A stretch of 64,000 nucleotides of DNA from Afifellaceae bacterium (GCA_028284625.1 JANQRH010000009.1:62001-126000), one strand, 5' to 3'; counted from the first letter of the stretch, positions 1-10,794 are shown. Notes: generated by a model from the letters alone, not told the origin. Translations and numbers: made by a program.

Positions 1-1064
1 TGTTGATCGGCCTGGTCTTCTCCTTCGCCGCCAGTCCGCCGGTCGCGGAGCGGCTTGACCTTGAGAGCTTCCACTTCGTCAAGCGGCACGCATTTTATGT
101 GCCGATCGCGGTTGCCGTCATGCTTGGCCTGTCGCTGCTCACCCCGCGACAAGTCCGCCGCGTCGCGCTTGTCATGCTCGCCGTGTTCCTAGCGATGATG
201 GTCCTCGTCCTTTTTGTTGGCGAGGAGATCAAGGGATCGCGGCGCTGGCTCTATATCGCCGGGATCTCCGTTCAGCCGTCGGAGCTGATCAAGCCGGCCT
301 TCATCGTCATCACCGCGTGGCTCTTCGCCGAAGGCAGCCGACGGCCGGACGTACCGGGCAAGATGCTGGCCGTGGCGCTGCTTGTCATCGTGGCGACGCT
401 CTTGGTGGCTGAGCCCGATCTTGGCCAGACGCTGCTCTTCGTCGCCGTGTGGGGCGCGTTGTTCTTCCTCGCCGGTGTGAACATGGCGATCGTGGTCGGG
501 CTGTTCGGCGTTGGCATAGTGGGCTCTATCTTCGCCTATTTCGCCTTCCCGCATGTGGCCTCGCGCATCAATCGCTTCCTCGATCCGGAAAGCGGCGACA
601 ATTTCCAGATCATGACGGCGATGCAATCGTTCGAGCGCGGCGGATGGTCGGGAACCGGCCCCGGCGAGGGCATCATGAAGCGGGTCCTGCCGGACTCCCA
701 CACCGACTTTGTCTTCGCCGTGGTCGGCGAGGAGTTCGGCATCCTGCTCTGCCTTCTGATCGTGGCCTTGTTCGGCGTCCTGGTGATGCGCGGGCTCTTG
801 CAGGCGTTCCGGCGCAACAGCGCTTTTGAGCGCATGGCGATCGCCGGGCTGGCGACGCTGATCGGCGTGCAGGCCTTCATCAATATCGGCGTGAACCTTC
901 ACCTCCTCCCGGCCAAGGGGATGACGCTGCCGTTCATCTCCTACGGCGGCTCAGCGCTCCTATCCGTGGCCGTCACCATGGGCTTCCTGCTGGCGCTGTC
1001 GCGCCGCTCCACCGATCAACAAGTCACCATCGTGCCGCGGCGGACGCTTGCCGCGGAAGCGTGA
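1..1064 (+). CDS. ftsW: Lipid II flippase/polymerase FtsW, 5'-truncated by window edge
   Basis: SEDS-family integral membrane protein of the divisome. It polymerises septal peptidoglycan with its cognate class b PBP. The visible 353 residues are almost entirely hydrophobic segments. They include the SEDS signatures SVQPSELIKPAF, EPDLGQTLL and FISYGGSALL near the C-terminus. The first codon that could initiate (TTG at 3) lies inside the usual first membrane region, so about 25-35 N-terminal residues probably lie upstream of the window. The stop codon lies 7 bases before the start of murG, which points to operon transcription. The family call is firm; only the N-terminus is unseen. Confidence 0.96.
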   Translation, partial: LIGLVFSFAASPPVAERLDLESFHFVKRHAFYVPIAVAVMLGLSLLTPRQVRRVALVMLAVFLAMMVLVLFVGEEIKGSRRWLYIAGISVQPSELIKPAFIVITAWLFAEGSRRPDVPGKMLAVALLVIVATLLVAEPDLGQTLLFVAVWGALFFLAGVNMAIVVGLFGVGIVGSIFAYFAFPHVASRINRFLDPESGDNFQIMTAMQSFERGGWSGTGPGEGIMKRVLPDSHTDFVFAVVGEEFGILLCLLIVALFGVLVMRGLLQAFRRNSAFERMAIAGLATLIGVQAFINIGVNLHLLPAKGMTLPFISYGGSALLSVAVTMGFLLALSRRSTDQQVTIVPRRTLAAEA

Positions 1065-1071
1065 GGCGAGC

Positions 1072-2157
1072 TTGGCGCAGACCGCGCTGCTTGTCGCTGG
1101 GGGCACTGGCGGGCATCTCTTTCCGGCATTGGCGCTGCGCGAGGTGCTGGTCGTGCGGGGATGGCGCGTGCATGTCGCCACCGATCCGCGCGTCGGCGAG
1201 CTGATCGCCGGTGTGCCGCCGGAAGAGACACATCGCATCCCGTCGGCGACGATCTCCGGCGGATCGCCCATCGCGATGGCCGGCTCGCTCTTCACGCTCG
1301 CGCGCGGCGTTCTTCATTCGCGCACGCTTCTGAAGCAACTGAAGCCGGCCATCCTTGTCGGCTTTGGCGGTTATCCGACGGTGCCGCCGGTCGTCGCGGC
1401 ACGGCTCAGCGGCATGCGCGTCATCGTACATGAGCAGAATGCCGTTCTCGGCCGCGCCAACCGGCTGTTGATCCGCTTCGGCGCGACCCTGGCGACGGGC
1501 TTTGACAAACCGAAGGGCGGCGAGCGCGCCAAGGCCAGCGCGCATGTCGGCAATCCCGTGCGCGACGCCATCAAGGACGCGGTGCGGCCTTACGAGGCCC
1601 CCGGCAAGGATGGTCCGCTCCGGCTCTTCGTTGTGGGCGGCAGCCAGGGTGCGCATGCGTTTTCGGAGCTCGTGCCGGGCGCTCTGGCAGCGCTCGACGA
1701 CGACAAGCGGCGGCGCGTGAGCGTCGTCCAGCAGGCACGGCCGGAGGATTTGGCGGCGACACGTGAGGCCTATCGTGGCACGGAGGTCAGCGCGGAGGTT
1801 GAGCCGTTCTTCGCCGATATCGGCGAGCGCCTGGCGGCGGCGCATCTCGTGATCTGCCGCGCCGGCGCGTCGACAGTGGCGGAGCTGGCTGTTTCAGGAC
1901 GTCCCGCCATCCTCGTGCCCTATCCATATGCGCTTGATCACGATCAGGCGGAGAATGCGCGCGCGCTCTCAAGCGTCGGCGGCGGCTGGCTGATGCCGCA
2001 GAAGGACCTGACGGCATCGGCGCTGGCCGCGCAGATCGCTGCGCTGATGGATAAGCCGGAGGACCTTCGTAACGCGGCGGAGGCCGCCAGGACGGCCGGT
2101 CGTCCGGATGCGGCTGAGCGCCTTGCGGAGCTGGTGGAGCGGGTGGCGGGGTTCTAG
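1072..2157 (+). CDS. murG: UDP-GlcNAc:lipid I GlcNAc transferase MurG
   Basis: Adds GlcNAc to lipid I to make lipid II at the inner face of the membrane (GT28, GT-B fold). Visible motifs are the N-terminal GGTGGHLFPA glycine loop, the acceptor-side HEQNAVLGRAN, the second glycine loop GGSQGAHAF, and the donor-site segment CRAGASTVAEL. I chose the TTG at 1072 because GTGAGG sits just upstream and the protein then starts a few residues before the glycine loop, as is usual. An in-frame TTG at 1048 inside ftsW is the alternative. Length (361 aa) is normal. An 81-base gap separates it from murC. Confidence 0.95.
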   Translation: MAQTALLVAGGTGGHLFPALALREVLVVRGWRVHVATDPRVGELIAGVPPEETHRIPSATISGGSPIAMAGSLFTLARGVLHSRTLLKQLKPAILVGFGGYPTVPPVVAARLSGMRVIVHEQNAVLGRANRLLIRFGATLATGFDKPKGGERAKASAHVGNPVRDAIKDAVRPYEAPGKDGPLRLFVVGGSQGAHAFSELVPGALAALDDDKRRRVSVVQQARPEDLAATREAYRGTEVSAEVEPFFADIGERLAAAHLVICRAGASTVAELAVSGRPAILVPYPYALDHDQAENARALSSVGGGWLMPQKDLTASALAAQIAALMDKPEDLRNAAEAARTAGRPDAAERLAELVERVAGF

Positions 2158-2238
2158 CTGGTTTGGTGACCCTTTGATGACGCAGCCGCTCTGGGCTATG
2201 CGACGCGGGATATCAGAACCGCGCAAAGAGGTTGTGGA

Positions 2239-3663
2239 ATGAAACTGCCGCGCGACATCGGCCCCATCCATTTCGTCGGCATCGGCGGGATCGGGATGAG
2301 CGGCATTGCCGAGGTGCTTGCCAACCAGAACTATCGCGTGCGCGGCTCAGACGTCGCTGACAGCGCCAACGTGCAGCGGCTCCGCGAGCTCGGCATTGAC
2401 GTCGCGATCGGTCACGACGCGATGAACCTCAACGACGCGGCCGTCGTGGTCGTCTCTTCGGCCATCAAGCGCGACAATCCGGAGCTGAGCGAGGCGCGGG
2501 CGCGCGGCCTGCCCGTGGTGCGCCGCGCGGAGATGCTGGCGGAACTGATGCGGCTGAAGACGGCGGTCGCCGTCGGCGGCACCCACGGCAAGACGACGAC
2601 GACCTCCATGATCGCGGCATTGCTCGATGCCGGCGGCCTCGATCCGACGGTCATCAATGGCGGCATCATCAATTCCTACGGGACGAATGCGCGCATCGGA
2701 GACGGCGATTGGATGGTCGTTGAATCCGATGAATCGGACGGAACGTTTGTGAAGCTGCCCGCCGACATCGTCGTGGTCACCAATATCGATCCGGAGCATC
2801 TGGACCATTACGGCACCTTCGACGCGCTGCGCGAGGCGTTCCGCGCCTTCGTCGAGAACGTGCCGTTTTACGGCTTTGCCGCGATGTGCCTCGACCATCC
2901 CGAGGTGCAGGCGCTCATCGGCACGATCGAGGACCGCCGGGTCATCACCTATGGCAGCAATCCGCAGGCTGAGGTGCGCTACCGGGATATCGCGACAGAA
3001 GGCGGCAAAGTGACGTTCACCGTGGAACGGCATGACCGGGTGAGCGGCGAGACGGAGACCATCGACGATCTCACCATGTCGATGCCGGGTGAGTACAACG
3101 TCTCCAATGCGACTGCGGCCATCGCAGTGGCGCGGGCGATCGGCATTTCGGCTGAAGCGATTCGCAGCGGGTTGGCGAGCTTTGGCGGCGTCAAGCGGCG
3201 CTTCACGCTGACGGGCAACTGGAATGGCGTCGCGATCTACGACGATTACGCTCACCACCCGGTGGAGATCACCGCGGTGCTTAAGGCGGCGCGTGCCGCC
3301 ACGGAGGGGCGGGTTGTCGCGGTGGCGCAGCCGCACCGCTATACGCGTCTCAACGACCTCTTTGCGGATTTCTGCGCCTGCTTCAACGAAGCAGATACGG
3401 TCATCGTTGCCGATGTTTATGCGGCCGGCGAAGCGCCAATCGAGGGCGCATCGCGCGACGCTTTGGTGGAAGGGTTGCGTTCCGGCGGCCACCTCGATGC
3501 ACGGCCTCTGGAGAGCGAGGAAGAGCTGCCGGCGTTGATCGCCTCACTCGTGGAGCCCGGCGACATGGTCCTCTGCCTGGGGGCCGGGTCGATCACCAAA
3601 TGGGCGCACGCACTTCCGACAGAGCTGGACGCGCTTGGCAAGGAAAGAGAGCAGGCGGTTTGA
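2239..3663 (+). CDS. murC: UDP-N-acetylmuramate--L-alanine ligase MurC
   Basis: Cytoplasmic Mur ligase that adds L-Ala to UDP-MurNAc using ATP. It has an N-terminal Rossmann domain ([14 protein letters not shown]), a central ATP-binding domain with the P-loop [16 protein letters not shown], and a C-terminal domain with the [11 protein letters not shown] signature. The 474-aa length is typical. The ATG start is preceded by an AAAGAGG-type ribosome site. It belongs to the same-strand mur/fts run; a palindromic repeat separates it from murB. Confidence 0.97.
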   Translation: MKLPRDIGPIHFVGIGGIGMSGIAEVLANQNYRVRGSDVADSANVQRLRELGIDVAIGHDAMNLNDAAVVVVSSAIKRDNPELSEARARGLPVVRRAEMLAELMRLKTAVAVGGTHGKTTTTSMIAALLDAGGLDPTVINGGIINSYGTNARIGDGDWMVVESDESDGTFVKLPADIVVVTNIDPEHLDHYGTFDALREAFRAFVENVPFYGFAAMCLDHPEVQALIGTIEDRRVITYGSNPQAEVRYRDIATEGGKVTFTVERHDRVSGETETIDDLTMSMPGEYNVSNATAAIAVARAIGISAEAIRSGLASFGGVKRRFTLTGNWNGVAIYDDYAHHPVEITAVLKAARAATEGRVVAVAQPHRYTRLNDLFADFCACFNEADTVIVADVYAAGEAPIEGASRDALVEGLRSGGHLDARPLESEEELPALIASLVEPGDMVLCLGAGSITKWAHALPTELDALGKEREQAV

Positions 3664-3696
3664 CAACCGCGCCTGGCGCCGAGCAGGGCCTGATAG

Positions 3697-3842
3697 CCTC
3701 CCCCTTGAGGGGAGGCACGGTTTTCGCCGAGCAAAGCGAAAGCGAAAATCGGGAGGGGGGTATGGCCGGTATAGTATTTCCCCCCTCCCGGAGTTTCCGG
3801 CGCCTCCGGCTTGGAAACTCCGACCTCCCCTCAAGGGGGAGG
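3697..3842. repeat. Nested palindromic intergenic repeat between murC and murB
   Basis: The ends are a perfect 19-base inverted repeat: CCTCCCCCTTGAGGGGAGG at 3697-3715 and its exact reverse complement at 3824-3842. Each arm is itself almost self-complementary. Inside lie further hairpins: TTTTCGC with GCGAAAA, CGGGAGGGGGG with CCCCCCTCCCG, and GAGTTTCC (3791) with GGAAACTC (3813). No protein is credible here, although one frame stays open into murB by chance. It resembles the mosaic palindromic elements of rhizobial intergenic regions. A transcript would fold into a large multi-stem structure between two operon genes. Confidence 0.8.
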
Positions 3843-3865
3843 TTACGCAGCGAGTTCTAGGACGG

Positions 3866-4837
3866 ATGCCTGACCACCTCCTCGACAAGTTGCGGCCAAG
3901 CCTCGCCGGCTTTCGCGGCACGCTGCAGGCGGATCAGCCGCTTGCGCCGTTTGTGTGGTTTCGCGCCGGCGGGCCGGCGGAGATCCTCGCCATGCCGGCG
4001 GATGTGGAGGACCTGCAGTTCCTCATGCGCGCGCTGCCGGAGGAGGTTCCGGTCACGGTCGTCGGACTCGGTTCCAACTTGCTTGTGCGCGATGGTGGCA
4101 TAGAGGGTGTTGTTGTGCGCCTGTCGGCGCGTGGTTTCGGCGCCGTAACGACCGAGGGCGAGCGCATTCGCGTTGGTGCAGCGCTGGCCGACAAGCGGCT
4201 GGCGGCGCATGCGCTTGAAGCCGGGCTCGGCGGCTTCGCGTTCTATCACGGCATTCCAGGCGCGATCGGCGGTGCGCTCAGGATGAACGCCGGCGCGAAC
4301 GGTGTGGAGACACGCGAGCGGCTTGTCGAGGTCGTGGCGATCGATCGGCGCGGCGAGCGGCGCGTGCTGACGAATGCGGAGATGGGCTATTCCTACCGTC
4401 ACGCGGAAGCGCCGGACGATCTCATCTTCGTGGAAGCCTTGTTCGAGGGGCACCTGGAGGTGCCCGACGCGATCCGGGCATCGATGGACGACGTGCAGAC
4501 CCATCGCGAGACGGCGCAGCCGATCAAGAGCCGCACCGGCGGCTCCACCTTCAAGAACCCCGATCCGCCCGGTACGCCGAACCAGCGGCGCGCCTGGCAG
4601 CTCATCGATGCAGCGGGCTGTCGGGGGCTCATGGTCGGGGCGGCGCAAGTGTCGGAGATGCACTGCAACTTCCTCATCAACACTGGTGATGCGATCGCGC
4701 GCGATCTGGAGCTATTGGGCGAAACCGTGCGCGCGCGCGTGCTGGAGCATTCCGGCGTGCGGCTTGATTGGGAGATCAAGCGGATCGGGCGGTTTGGCGA
4801 GACGGGGGAAGTCGAGCCCTTTTTGGGCGAGGGCTGA
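3866..4837 (+). CDS. murB: UDP-N-acetylenolpyruvoylglucosamine reductase MurB
   Basis: FAD-dependent, NADPH-using reductase that makes UDP-MurNAc. The FAD-binding domain shows [21 protein letters not shown] and [18 protein letters not shown]. The C-terminal substrate domain shows GGSTFKNP with the proton-donor serine, and [10 protein letters not shown] near the end. I start it at the ATG at 3866 (AGGACGG just upstream), giving 323 aa. The reading frame stays open for 77 more codons upstream, but these translate the palindromic repeat and are rejected. The next gene downstream is reversed. Confidence 0.96.
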   Translation: MPDHLLDKLRPSLAGFRGTLQADQPLAPFVWFRAGGPAEILAMPADVEDLQFLMRALPEEVPVTVVGLGSNLLVRDGGIEGVVVRLSARGFGAVTTEGERIRVGAALADKRLAAHALEAGLGGFAFYHGIPGAIGGALRMNAGANGVETRERLVEVVAIDRRGERRVLTNAEMGYSYRHAEAPDDLIFVEALFEGHLEVPDAIRASMDDVQTHRETAQPIKSRTGGSTFKNPDPPGTPNQRRAWQLIDAAGCRGLMVGAAQVSEMHCNFLINTGDAIARDLELLGETVRARVLEHSGVRLDWEIKRIGRFGETGEVEPFLGEG

Positions 4838-4922
4838 GTGAGTTCAGATAGGGGGCCGGCCGGCCTCCGATCGCCCTTGCGACAGTAGAGAGGTGACGTC
4901 TCTCGGCCTCTCCTCCCGCTCT

Positions 4923-5387
4923 TCAACCTTGCGTGCGTTTGTCAGCGCAGACCGCATCGATGATCTCGGTGATTTCTGGAGCATAGTATCGACGCTGCTT
5001 CTGGAACTCGGCTGACCGGAGGTATTCCGCATGCCGGGCCACTTCATCGCGAACGACGTCGCGCCAATCCCTCGACCGCATGTTCTGAAGGACGGCGTCG
5101 AACGACCACAACATATTGGCCACGAAGAGTTCGTATTGAATCGAGCTTCTTCGCTGCTTTATTTGATCAGGATCTGGATTGTGGAGGTCTGGTCGTTCGA
5201 GGGCCTCCTTAAGGTATTCCCGGAAGAGGCTCATCGCTGTGGCCTCGCGCTGGATTGCACGCTGCCCGCGGATTTGGACGTAGACCATTGCGATCCCGAC
5301 GAAAGCTAAAATCGCGGTGAGCGCCGCGGCAAAACCCTCAATGATTGCTGCGAGTTCGAGTATCTTCAGCGCTCCAAAGTCGTTCAT
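4923..5387 (-). CDS. Hypothetical single-TM membrane protein, reversed inside the cell-division cluster
   Basis: This 154-aa protein is not recognised. Residues about 10-38 are a hydrophobic segment (LELAAIIEGFAAALTAILAF...MVYVQI), followed by a charged cytosolic region rich in Arg, Glu and Tyr with YELFVANMLWSF and RRYYAPEITEIIDAV. A strong AAAGGAGGAGC ribosome site precedes the ATG. It is the only reverse-strand gene between ftsW and ligA and sits between murB and ddl. Its bases are visibly less GC-rich than the flanking mur genes, which suggests later acquisition. Function is unknown; a membrane-anchored sensor or accessory protein is only a guess. Confidence 0.75.
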   Translation of the reverse strand: MNDFGALKILELAAIIEGFAAALTAILAFVGIAMVYVQIRGQRAIQREATAMSLFREYLKEALERPDLHNPDPDQIKQRRSSIQYELFVANMLWSFDAVLQNMRSRDWRDVVRDEVARHAEYLRSAEFQKQRRYYAPEITEIIDAVCADKRTQG

Positions 5388-5500
5388 GTTTGCTCCTCCT
5401 TTGAGAGGGACGAAATCGAGTAACTTTAGTTAACACTTTCTCACCGATTTCCCGTCCAACCTCGTCGCACGAATCGCCGGTGTGATGAGGAGTGCCGCCA

Positions 5501-6424
5501 ATGGCGGGTGAGACGCATGTCGCGGTGTTGATGGGAGGCTGGTCGGCGGAGCGGCCGGTCAGCCTGAATTCGGGCAAGGAATGCGCCGACGCGCTGGAGG
5601 AGGCGGGCTTCCGCGTCACGCGTATCGACGTTCAGCGCGACATCGCCGACGTGCTTTCAAAGCTCCGCCCGGACGTGGCGTTCAACGCGCTGCACGGGCC
5701 GGACGGCGAGGGCGGCGCGATCCAGGGCCTGCTTGAGGTTCTGGAGATCCCCTACACGCACTCCGGCATGCTCGCCTCCGCGCTCGCCATGGACAAGGAG
5801 AAGGCCAAGGCGATTGCCGCGGCAGCCGGCATTCCGGTGGCGGAGCACAAGATCGTCAGCCGCTTCGAGGCGGCCGAGCGCCACATCATGAAGCCGCCCT
5901 ATGTCGTGAAGCCGATCGCGGAGGGCTCCTCGTTCGGCGTCATGATCGTGCCGGAGGATCAAACGCATCCGCCGCAATCGCTTGCCCGCGACGATTGGAC
6001 GTTCGGCGACCGCGTCATGGTGGAGCGCTTCATCCCCGGCCGCGAGATCACCTGCGCGGTGAAGGGCGACGAGGCCATGGACGTGACGGAGATCGTCCCC
6101 GTGGGATCGGGCTTCTACGATTACGACGCTAAATACGCCGAGGGCGGATCAAAACATCTCTGTCCGGCGCCGATTAAACCCTTTGTTTACCAAAATATTC
6201 GCACGCTCGCCCTTGAAGCGCATCGCGCCATCGGCTGCCGCGGCGTCTCGCGTTCTGACTTTCGTTACGACGACATCGGGACGGGGGAAGTCGTGTGGCT
6301 GGAGGTCAACACGCAGCCTGGCATGACGCGCACGTCACTGGTTCCAGAACTCGCCGCGCTCGCGGGTCAGAGCTTTCCAGAGCTGGTGCGATGGATGGTG
6401 GAGGACGCTTCTTGCCGACGGTAA
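5501..6424 (+). CDS. ddl: D-alanine--D-alanine ligase
   Basis: ATP-grasp enzyme that joins two D-Ala for the peptidoglycan stem peptide. It has the N-terminal [19 protein letters not shown], the ATP-grasp segment [14 protein letters not shown], the metal-binding [10 protein letters not shown] and the C-terminal LVPELAA. I chose the ATG at 5501 because GAGGAG lies 8 bases upstream; the in-frame GTG at 5492 overlaps that site. The 307-aa length is normal for DdlB. The 3' end overlaps the start of ftsQ, so translation is probably coupled. Confidence 0.95.
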   Translation: MAGETHVAVLMGGWSAERPVSLNSGKECADALEEAGFRVTRIDVQRDIADVLSKLRPDVAFNALHGPDGEGGAIQGLLEVLEIPYTHSGMLASALAMDKEKAKAIAAAAGIPVAEHKIVSRFEAAERHIMKPPYVVKPIAEGSSFGVMIVPEDQTHPPQSLARDDWTFGDRVMVERFIPGREITCAVKGDEAMDVTEIVPVGSGFYDYDAKYAEGGSKHLCPAPIKPFVYQNIRTLALEAHRAIGCRGVSRSDFRYDDIGTGEVVWLEVNTQPGMTRTSLVPELAALAGQSFPELVRWMVEDASCRR

Positions 6425-7314
6425 ACAGCGCGGGAACGGTTGGAACGGCTTTTCTGGCCGCGCTGGACCACGCGCTCGGCCGGCTCCTGCGTCCGCTCGC
6501 CAATCTCCTGCCGCGACGGTTACGTAGGGCGGCGGAGCGAATCGAAAAGCGCCGCAACCGACCTATCGGGCAGATCGCGGCCGCCGGTTTTCTTGCCGTC
6601 ACGATTCTCTACGCGCTGGTCGTCGGCGGCCAGATCGGACGGGTTGGCGACGGGCTTTTGGTTTTTGTCGGCTTCGGCATCGACGATGTGGCGATCGAAG
6701 GCCAATACGAGACGTCGCAGATCGCGATCCTGGAGAAGCTGGAACTTAACGGTTCGCTCATCGCCTTCGACGTCGTAGAGGCGGAGAAGCGCGTCGAATC
6801 GCTCCCCTGGGTGGCTGCCGCCAGCGTGCGGAAGTTCTATCCCGGCACGCTCTCCGTCGAGATCGAAGAGCGCCGGCCTTTCGCTCTGTGGCAGCGACGC
6901 GGCGAGGTCTTTGTCATCGACAAAGGCGGGGTGGAAATCGAGCCCCTGTCGGAGACTCGCTTTACCAAGCTTCCGTTCATGGTCGGGGGCGGCGCCAACG
7001 CCACGGCGCCGCAATTCCTCGCTGATCTCTTCACGCAACCGGAAATCGCCTCGCAGATGCGCGCGGCGGTGCTTGTGGCGGGGCGGCGTTGGGACCTGCA
7101 TCTGGATGACGGTGTCTCGGTCAAGCTGCCGGAGAAGGATGTGCGTCAGGCGCTGGCTCAGCTCGTCAAGCTCGATGCGGAGCATCAGCTTCTTCAGCGC
7201 GACGTGACCGTCATCGATCTCAGGCTCCCCGATCGCATCACCGTGCGCCTGCCGGAAGGCCGCTCGCTGGACGACGTGACCTCCGATGCCGCGTTGGCGC
7301 GGAGGCCGACATGA
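6412..7314 (+). CDS. ftsQ: Divisome protein FtsQ
   Basis: Bitopic inner-membrane protein linking early and late divisome components. It has a basic cytoplasmic N-terminus, one membrane segment ([17 protein letters not shown], about residues 55-72), a periplasmic POTRA domain ([16 protein letters not shown]...[11 protein letters not shown], then [18 protein letters not shown]) and the FtsQ beta domain. TTG at 6412 is chosen because GGAGG lies 7 bases upstream within the end of ddl; ATG at 6391 has no such site. It overlaps ddl by 13 bases and ftsA by 4, so it sits in a tightly coupled operon. Confidence 0.92.
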   Translation: MPTVNSAGTVGTAFLAALDHALGRLLRPLANLLPRRLRRAAERIEKRRNRPIGQIAAAGFLAVTILYALVVGGQIGRVGDGLLVFVGFGIDDVAIEGQYETSQIAILEKLELNGSLIAFDVVEAEKRVESLPWVAAASVRKFYPGTLSVEIEERRPFALWQRRGEVFVIDKGGVEIEPLSETRFTKLPFMVGGGANATAPQFLADLFTQPEIASQMRAAVLVAGRRWDLHLDDGVSVKLPEKDVRQALAQLVKLDAEHQLLQRDVTVIDLRLPDRITVRLPEGRSLDDVTSDAALARRPT

Positions 7315-8639
7315 GCCGCCGCCAGCATAGCGGCGCGGCCGGCGTGTCGCGCATCAAGCCGCTCAGCACGCGGCGATCCATGACCGTCAGCGTTCTCGAT
7401 GTCGGGTCCACCAAGATTTGCTGCACGATCGCGCGCCTGAAACCGCGCGAGGGTGACGGGCATCGGCGGCGCACGCACAATGTAGAGGTGCTCGGCTTCG
7501 CGTCGACCCGCTCGCGCGGCATCAAGTCGGGCGTGGTCATCGATTTGGAGCAGGCGGAGCGCGCCATCAGGCTTGCCGTCGACTCCGCCGAACGCATGGC
7601 GGAAGTGACCGTCAACAGCCTGATGGTGAACATTTCCTGCGGCCGTCTGAAAAGCGAGACGTTTTCCGCCAGCGTCCAGATCAACGGGCCGGTGACGGCA
7701 GCCGATACGCATCGGGTGCTGGCCGCCGGCGGCGCTCATTCGGTCAGCGAGGGGCGCATGGTCCTGCACTCTTTGCCGATCGGCTACGCGCTCGACGCCC
7801 ACCAAGGCATCCAGGACCCGGCCGGCATGCTGGGCGAGACGCTGGGCGTCGACATGCATGTGGTCACCGCCGACGAGGCGCCGCTGCGTAATCTTGAGCT
7901 GGCCGTCAATCGCTGCCACCTCGACGTGGAGACGATCGTTGCGACGCCCTATGCGTCGGGGCTTGCGGCGCTGGTCGATGACGAAGCCGATCTCGGCGTC
8001 GCCTGCGTCGACATGGGCGGGGGAACGACAACGCTCGGCGTCTTCCACAATGGCGAGTTCGTGCACGCCGACGCCATCCCCGTCGGCGGGCAGCATGTGA
8101 CGCTCGATATCGCGCGCGGCCTGTCGACCAATCTCGCCGATGCGGAACGCATCAAGGTGCGGCACGGCTCGTCGCTGTCGTCGATCTCCGACGAGAAGGA
8201 CATCATCACCATCCCGCCGGTCGGCGAGGATGAACGCGACCATCCCAATGCGGTCCCACGCTCCGCGCTGATCCGGATCATCAAGCCGCGCGTGGAAGAG
8301 ACGCTTGAGATGACGCGCGACATGCTGACGGGGTCCGGCTTCGCCGATCAGGTCGGCAAGCGCGTGGTGCTGACCGGTGGGGCAAGCGAGCTCACCGGAC
8401 TTGAGGAGACGGCGCGGCGGATTCTCGGAAGGAGCGTCCGGGTCGGGCGACCGCTCGGAATTCAAGGCCTGCCGGAGGCGGCGAAGGGGCCGGCGTTCTC
8501 AGCTGCGGTGGGTCTGATCATCTACCCGCAGGTCGCGCGCATCGAGCAATTCCGCGTCGGCCATCCGGCGCAACTCGCACGGACGGGAACTGACGGATAT
8601 CTGGCGCGCGTAGGGCGCTGGTTCAGAGACAGCTTCTAA
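7311..8639 (+). CDS. ftsA: Cell division protein FtsA
   Basis: Actin-like ATPase that tethers FtsZ to the membrane. Actin-fold motifs are visible: [11 protein letters not shown] (phosphate 1), [14 protein letters not shown] (phosphate 2) and [12 protein letters not shown] (adenosine). The 1C-type domain lies near residues 100-180. The C-terminal [10 protein letters not shown] is the amphipathic membrane-targeting helix. The start overlaps the ftsQ stop as ATGA. At 442 aa the length is as expected. Confidence 0.97.
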   Translation: MSRRQHSGAAGVSRIKPLSTRRSMTVSVLDVGSTKICCTIARLKPREGDGHRRRTHNVEVLGFASTRSRGIKSGVVIDLEQAERAIRLAVDSAERMAEVTVNSLMVNISCGRLKSETFSASVQINGPVTAADTHRVLAAGGAHSVSEGRMVLHSLPIGYALDAHQGIQDPAGMLGETLGVDMHVVTADEAPLRNLELAVNRCHLDVETIVATPYASGLAALVDDEADLGVACVDMGGGTTTLGVFHNGEFVHADAIPVGGQHVTLDIARGLSTNLADAERIKVRHGSSLSSISDEKDIITIPPVGEDERDHPNAVPRSALIRIIKPRVEETLEMTRDMLTGSGFADQVGKRVVLTGGASELTGLEETARRILGRSVRVGRPLGIQGLPEAAKGPAFSAAVGLIIYPQVARIEQFRVGHPAQLARTGTDGYLARVGRWFRDSF

Positions 8640-8710
8640 CGGAGCAAGTGGAACGGAACGGATCAGGCGGCGCAGCCGGACCTGGCGGAAAGGCGGAAGA
8701 GGACGGAACC

Positions 8711-10564
8711 ATGAGTATCAATCTGAAAATGCCGGACATCACGGAACTGAAGCCAAGGATCACCGTCTTCGGGGTCGGCGGCGCCGGCTGCAACGCCGTC
8801 AACAATATGATTGAGGCCGGGCTGCAGGGCGTGGAGTTCGTCGTCGCCAACACCGATTCTCAAGCGCTGACGATGACCAAGGCCGATCGGCTGATTCAGA
8901 TGGGCGTCGCCGTCACGCAAGGCCTCGGCGCCGGCTCGCAGCCGGAGATCGGTCGCGCGGCGGCCGAAGAGACGATCGACGAGATCAACGATCATATGAA
9001 CGGCGCACATATGGCCTTCATCACCGCCGGCATGGGCGGCGGCACGGGCACCGGTGCGGCGCCGATCGTGGCGCGCGCGGCGCGCGATGCGGGGATCCTG
9101 ACCGTCGGCGTGGTGACCAAGCCGTTCCAGTTTGAGGGGCAGCGGCGCATGCGCATCGCCGATGCCGGCATCATCGAGCTGCAGAAGAGCGTCGACACGC
9201 TGATCATCATCCCCAACCAGAACCTCTTCCGCGTCGCCAACGACAAGACCACCTTCGCCGATGCCTTCGCCATGGCTGACGAGGTGCTCTATTCCGGCGT
9301 CGCTTGCATCACCGATCTCATGGTGAAGGACGGCCTGATCAACCTCGATTTCGCCGACGTCCGCTCCGTGATGCGTGAGATGGGCAAGGCGATGATGGGG
9401 ACCGGCGAAGCATCCGGCGACAAGCGCGCCATCGATGCGGCGGAGAAGGCGATCGCCAATCCGCTGCTTGATGATGTGTGCATGCGCGGGGCGCGGGGTC
9501 TTTTGATCTCCATCACCGGCGGGCGCGACATGACGCTGTTTGAGGTCGATGAGGCCGCCAGCCGCGTGCGTGAGGAAGTCGACGGCGAGGCCAACATCAT
9601 CTTCGGCGCGACCTTCGACGAAGGTTTGGAGGGGATCATCCGGGTTTCCGTCGTGGCAACCGGCATTGAGCAGGAGGAGGCGCAGGAGGCGATTGCGCCG
9701 CCGACGGCGGGCATGGCGGAGCTGACGCGCCGGCTGAAGACCGTCAGCACGCCGGCCCCTGCGCAGGCGCAGGTACAGCCGCAACAGCAGCCGGCTGCCC
9801 AGGCGCCGCAAGTCGCGCGGCAGCCGCTCCACCGGCCGCAAGCGCCGCAGCCGCAGCCGCAACAGCGCCAGGACGTTCCGGCCTATGCGTTGGAGGGATT
9901 GGAGCAGGAACTCGCCGTCCCCCAACAGCAAAGCGTGCAGGCGGTTCGTCAGGCCCAGCCGGCCCGCGCCGTAGCCCAGCATGCCGGCGACCCCGGCGTG
10001 CGGATCGGCCCGTTCCGTCCCGATCCGTCGCTCGTCGCCGCCCGGCAGGCCGATGCGCAGGCCAATCAAGCGCTGGCGGTGGAAGCACAGCACGCCGCCG
10101 CGGCTCAGGACTTCATTCCGCCGCCGGCTGAGCATCCTGAAGGTCAGCAGCCGCGCATGCCGCGCGTGGAGGACTTTCCGGCGGTCGCGCAGCGTCAAAT
10201 GCGGGCCAAGCAGAGCGGAGAGGGCGGCCAGGACGAAAGCCGCCGCGCACGCGGGCTTTTCGCCAAGCTGACCAGCGGTTTTGGCCGGCGCGAGGAGGAG
10301 GGCGAAGCACGCCAGCATGAGGAGAGCCGGCCGACGGCAAACGATACCGAGCCGCGTATCGTCCACGCGCAACCGCAGCCCCAGCCGCAGATTCAGCCGG
10401 ATCCGTCCGCCGCGGAGTTCGCCAAGAAGCCGCAATCGCGGCGGATGGGCGAGCAGGCCGCTGCCGCCGGCAATCTCGACCCGCGCGGGCGGCCGCTGCC
10501 GCAGGAGCCGAGCCGCGAGGATCAGCTCGAAATCCCGGCATTTCTCAGGCGTCAGTCGAGTTAA
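8711..10564 (+). CDS. ftsZ: Cell division GTPase FtsZ, long-linker rhizobial type
   Basis: Tubulin-like GTPase that forms the Z ring. The GTPase core spans about residues 1-320 with [13 protein letters not shown], the tubulin signature [10 protein letters not shown] and the T7-loop NLDFADV. A long linker rich in Gln, Pro and Ala follows (residues about 340-600), and the conserved C-terminal peptide [12 protein letters not shown] ends the protein and should bind FtsA. ATG at 8711 is preceded by GAGGA; an upstream GTG at 8648 is rejected because the family N-terminus begins shortly before the GTP-binding loop. The 617-aa length fits the long-linker FtsZ of Hyphomicrobiales. Confidence 0.97.
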   Translation: MSINLKMPDITELKPRITVFGVGGAGCNAVNNMIEAGLQGVEFVVANTDSQALTMTKADRLIQMGVAVTQGLGAGSQPEIGRAAAEETIDEINDHMNGAHMAFITAGMGGGTGTGAAPIVARAARDAGILTVGVVTKPFQFEGQRRMRIADAGIIELQKSVDTLIIIPNQNLFRVANDKTTFADAFAMADEVLYSGVACITDLMVKDGLINLDFADVRSVMREMGKAMMGTGEASGDKRAIDAAEKAIANPLLDDVCMRGARGLLISITGGRDMTLFEVDEAASRVREEVDGEANIIFGATFDEGLEGIIRVSVVATGIEQEEAQEAIAPPTAGMAELTRRLKTVSTPAPAQAQVQPQQQPAAQAPQVARQPLHRPQAPQPQPQQRQDVPAYALEGLEQELAVPQQQSVQAVRQAQPARAVAQHAGDPGVRIGPFRPDPSLVAARQADAQANQALAVEAQHAAAAQDFIPPPAEHPEGQQPRMPRVEDFPAVAQRQMRAKQSGEGGQDESRRARGLFAKLTSGFGRREEEGEARQHEESRPTANDTEPRIVHAQPQPQPQIQPDPSAAEFAKKPQSRRMGEQAAAAGNLDPRGRPLPQEPSREDQLEIPAFLRRQSS

Positions 10565-10592
10565 CCGACTACCGCCGGTAACCTGAATCCCG

Positions 10593-10622
10593 AGGCCCGA
10601 TACGCCTGCGCGTATCGGGCCT
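10593..10622 (+). terminator. Strong hairpin after ftsZ
   Basis: A perfect 13-bp stem (AGGCCCGATACGC with its exact complement) closes a CTGC loop about 30 bases after the ftsZ stop. There is no long T run after it, so it may act as a weak intrinsic terminator, an RNA 3'-end stabiliser or a processing site between ftsZ and lpxC. The remaining intergenic stretch to lpxC is moderately AT-rich and shows no gene. Confidence 0.65.
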
Positions 10623-10794
10623 TATGCTGTCCGGGCCGATCTGCGTTTATCCGTAACAAAGGGTAAAAAACGTTGATTGGCGAAGTCGCGGCGCGACCGG
10701 TAGCGTCCGGCCCATAAAACGAGGCGGCAAGCAGATTCGGGTCAAAGAGCAAGGGTGGGACCCGATAACGACCGGCCTGGGGGCGAAGAATCGT

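Noticed and set aside
3635-3865. A 77-residue N-terminal extension of MurB
   Set aside because: It translates the palindromic repeat and is rich in Arg and Pro; the ATG at 3866 with AGGACGG upstream gives the normal MurB start.
8663-10435. A 590-codon open frame on the strand opposite ftsZ
   Set aside because: It is a shadow of ftsZ in GC-rich DNA: Leu/Arg/His-rich, no ribosome site, no domain. The same applies to the long frames opposite murC (2347-3492), ftsA (7194-8465), ligA (14788-16407) and pepP (22294-23424).
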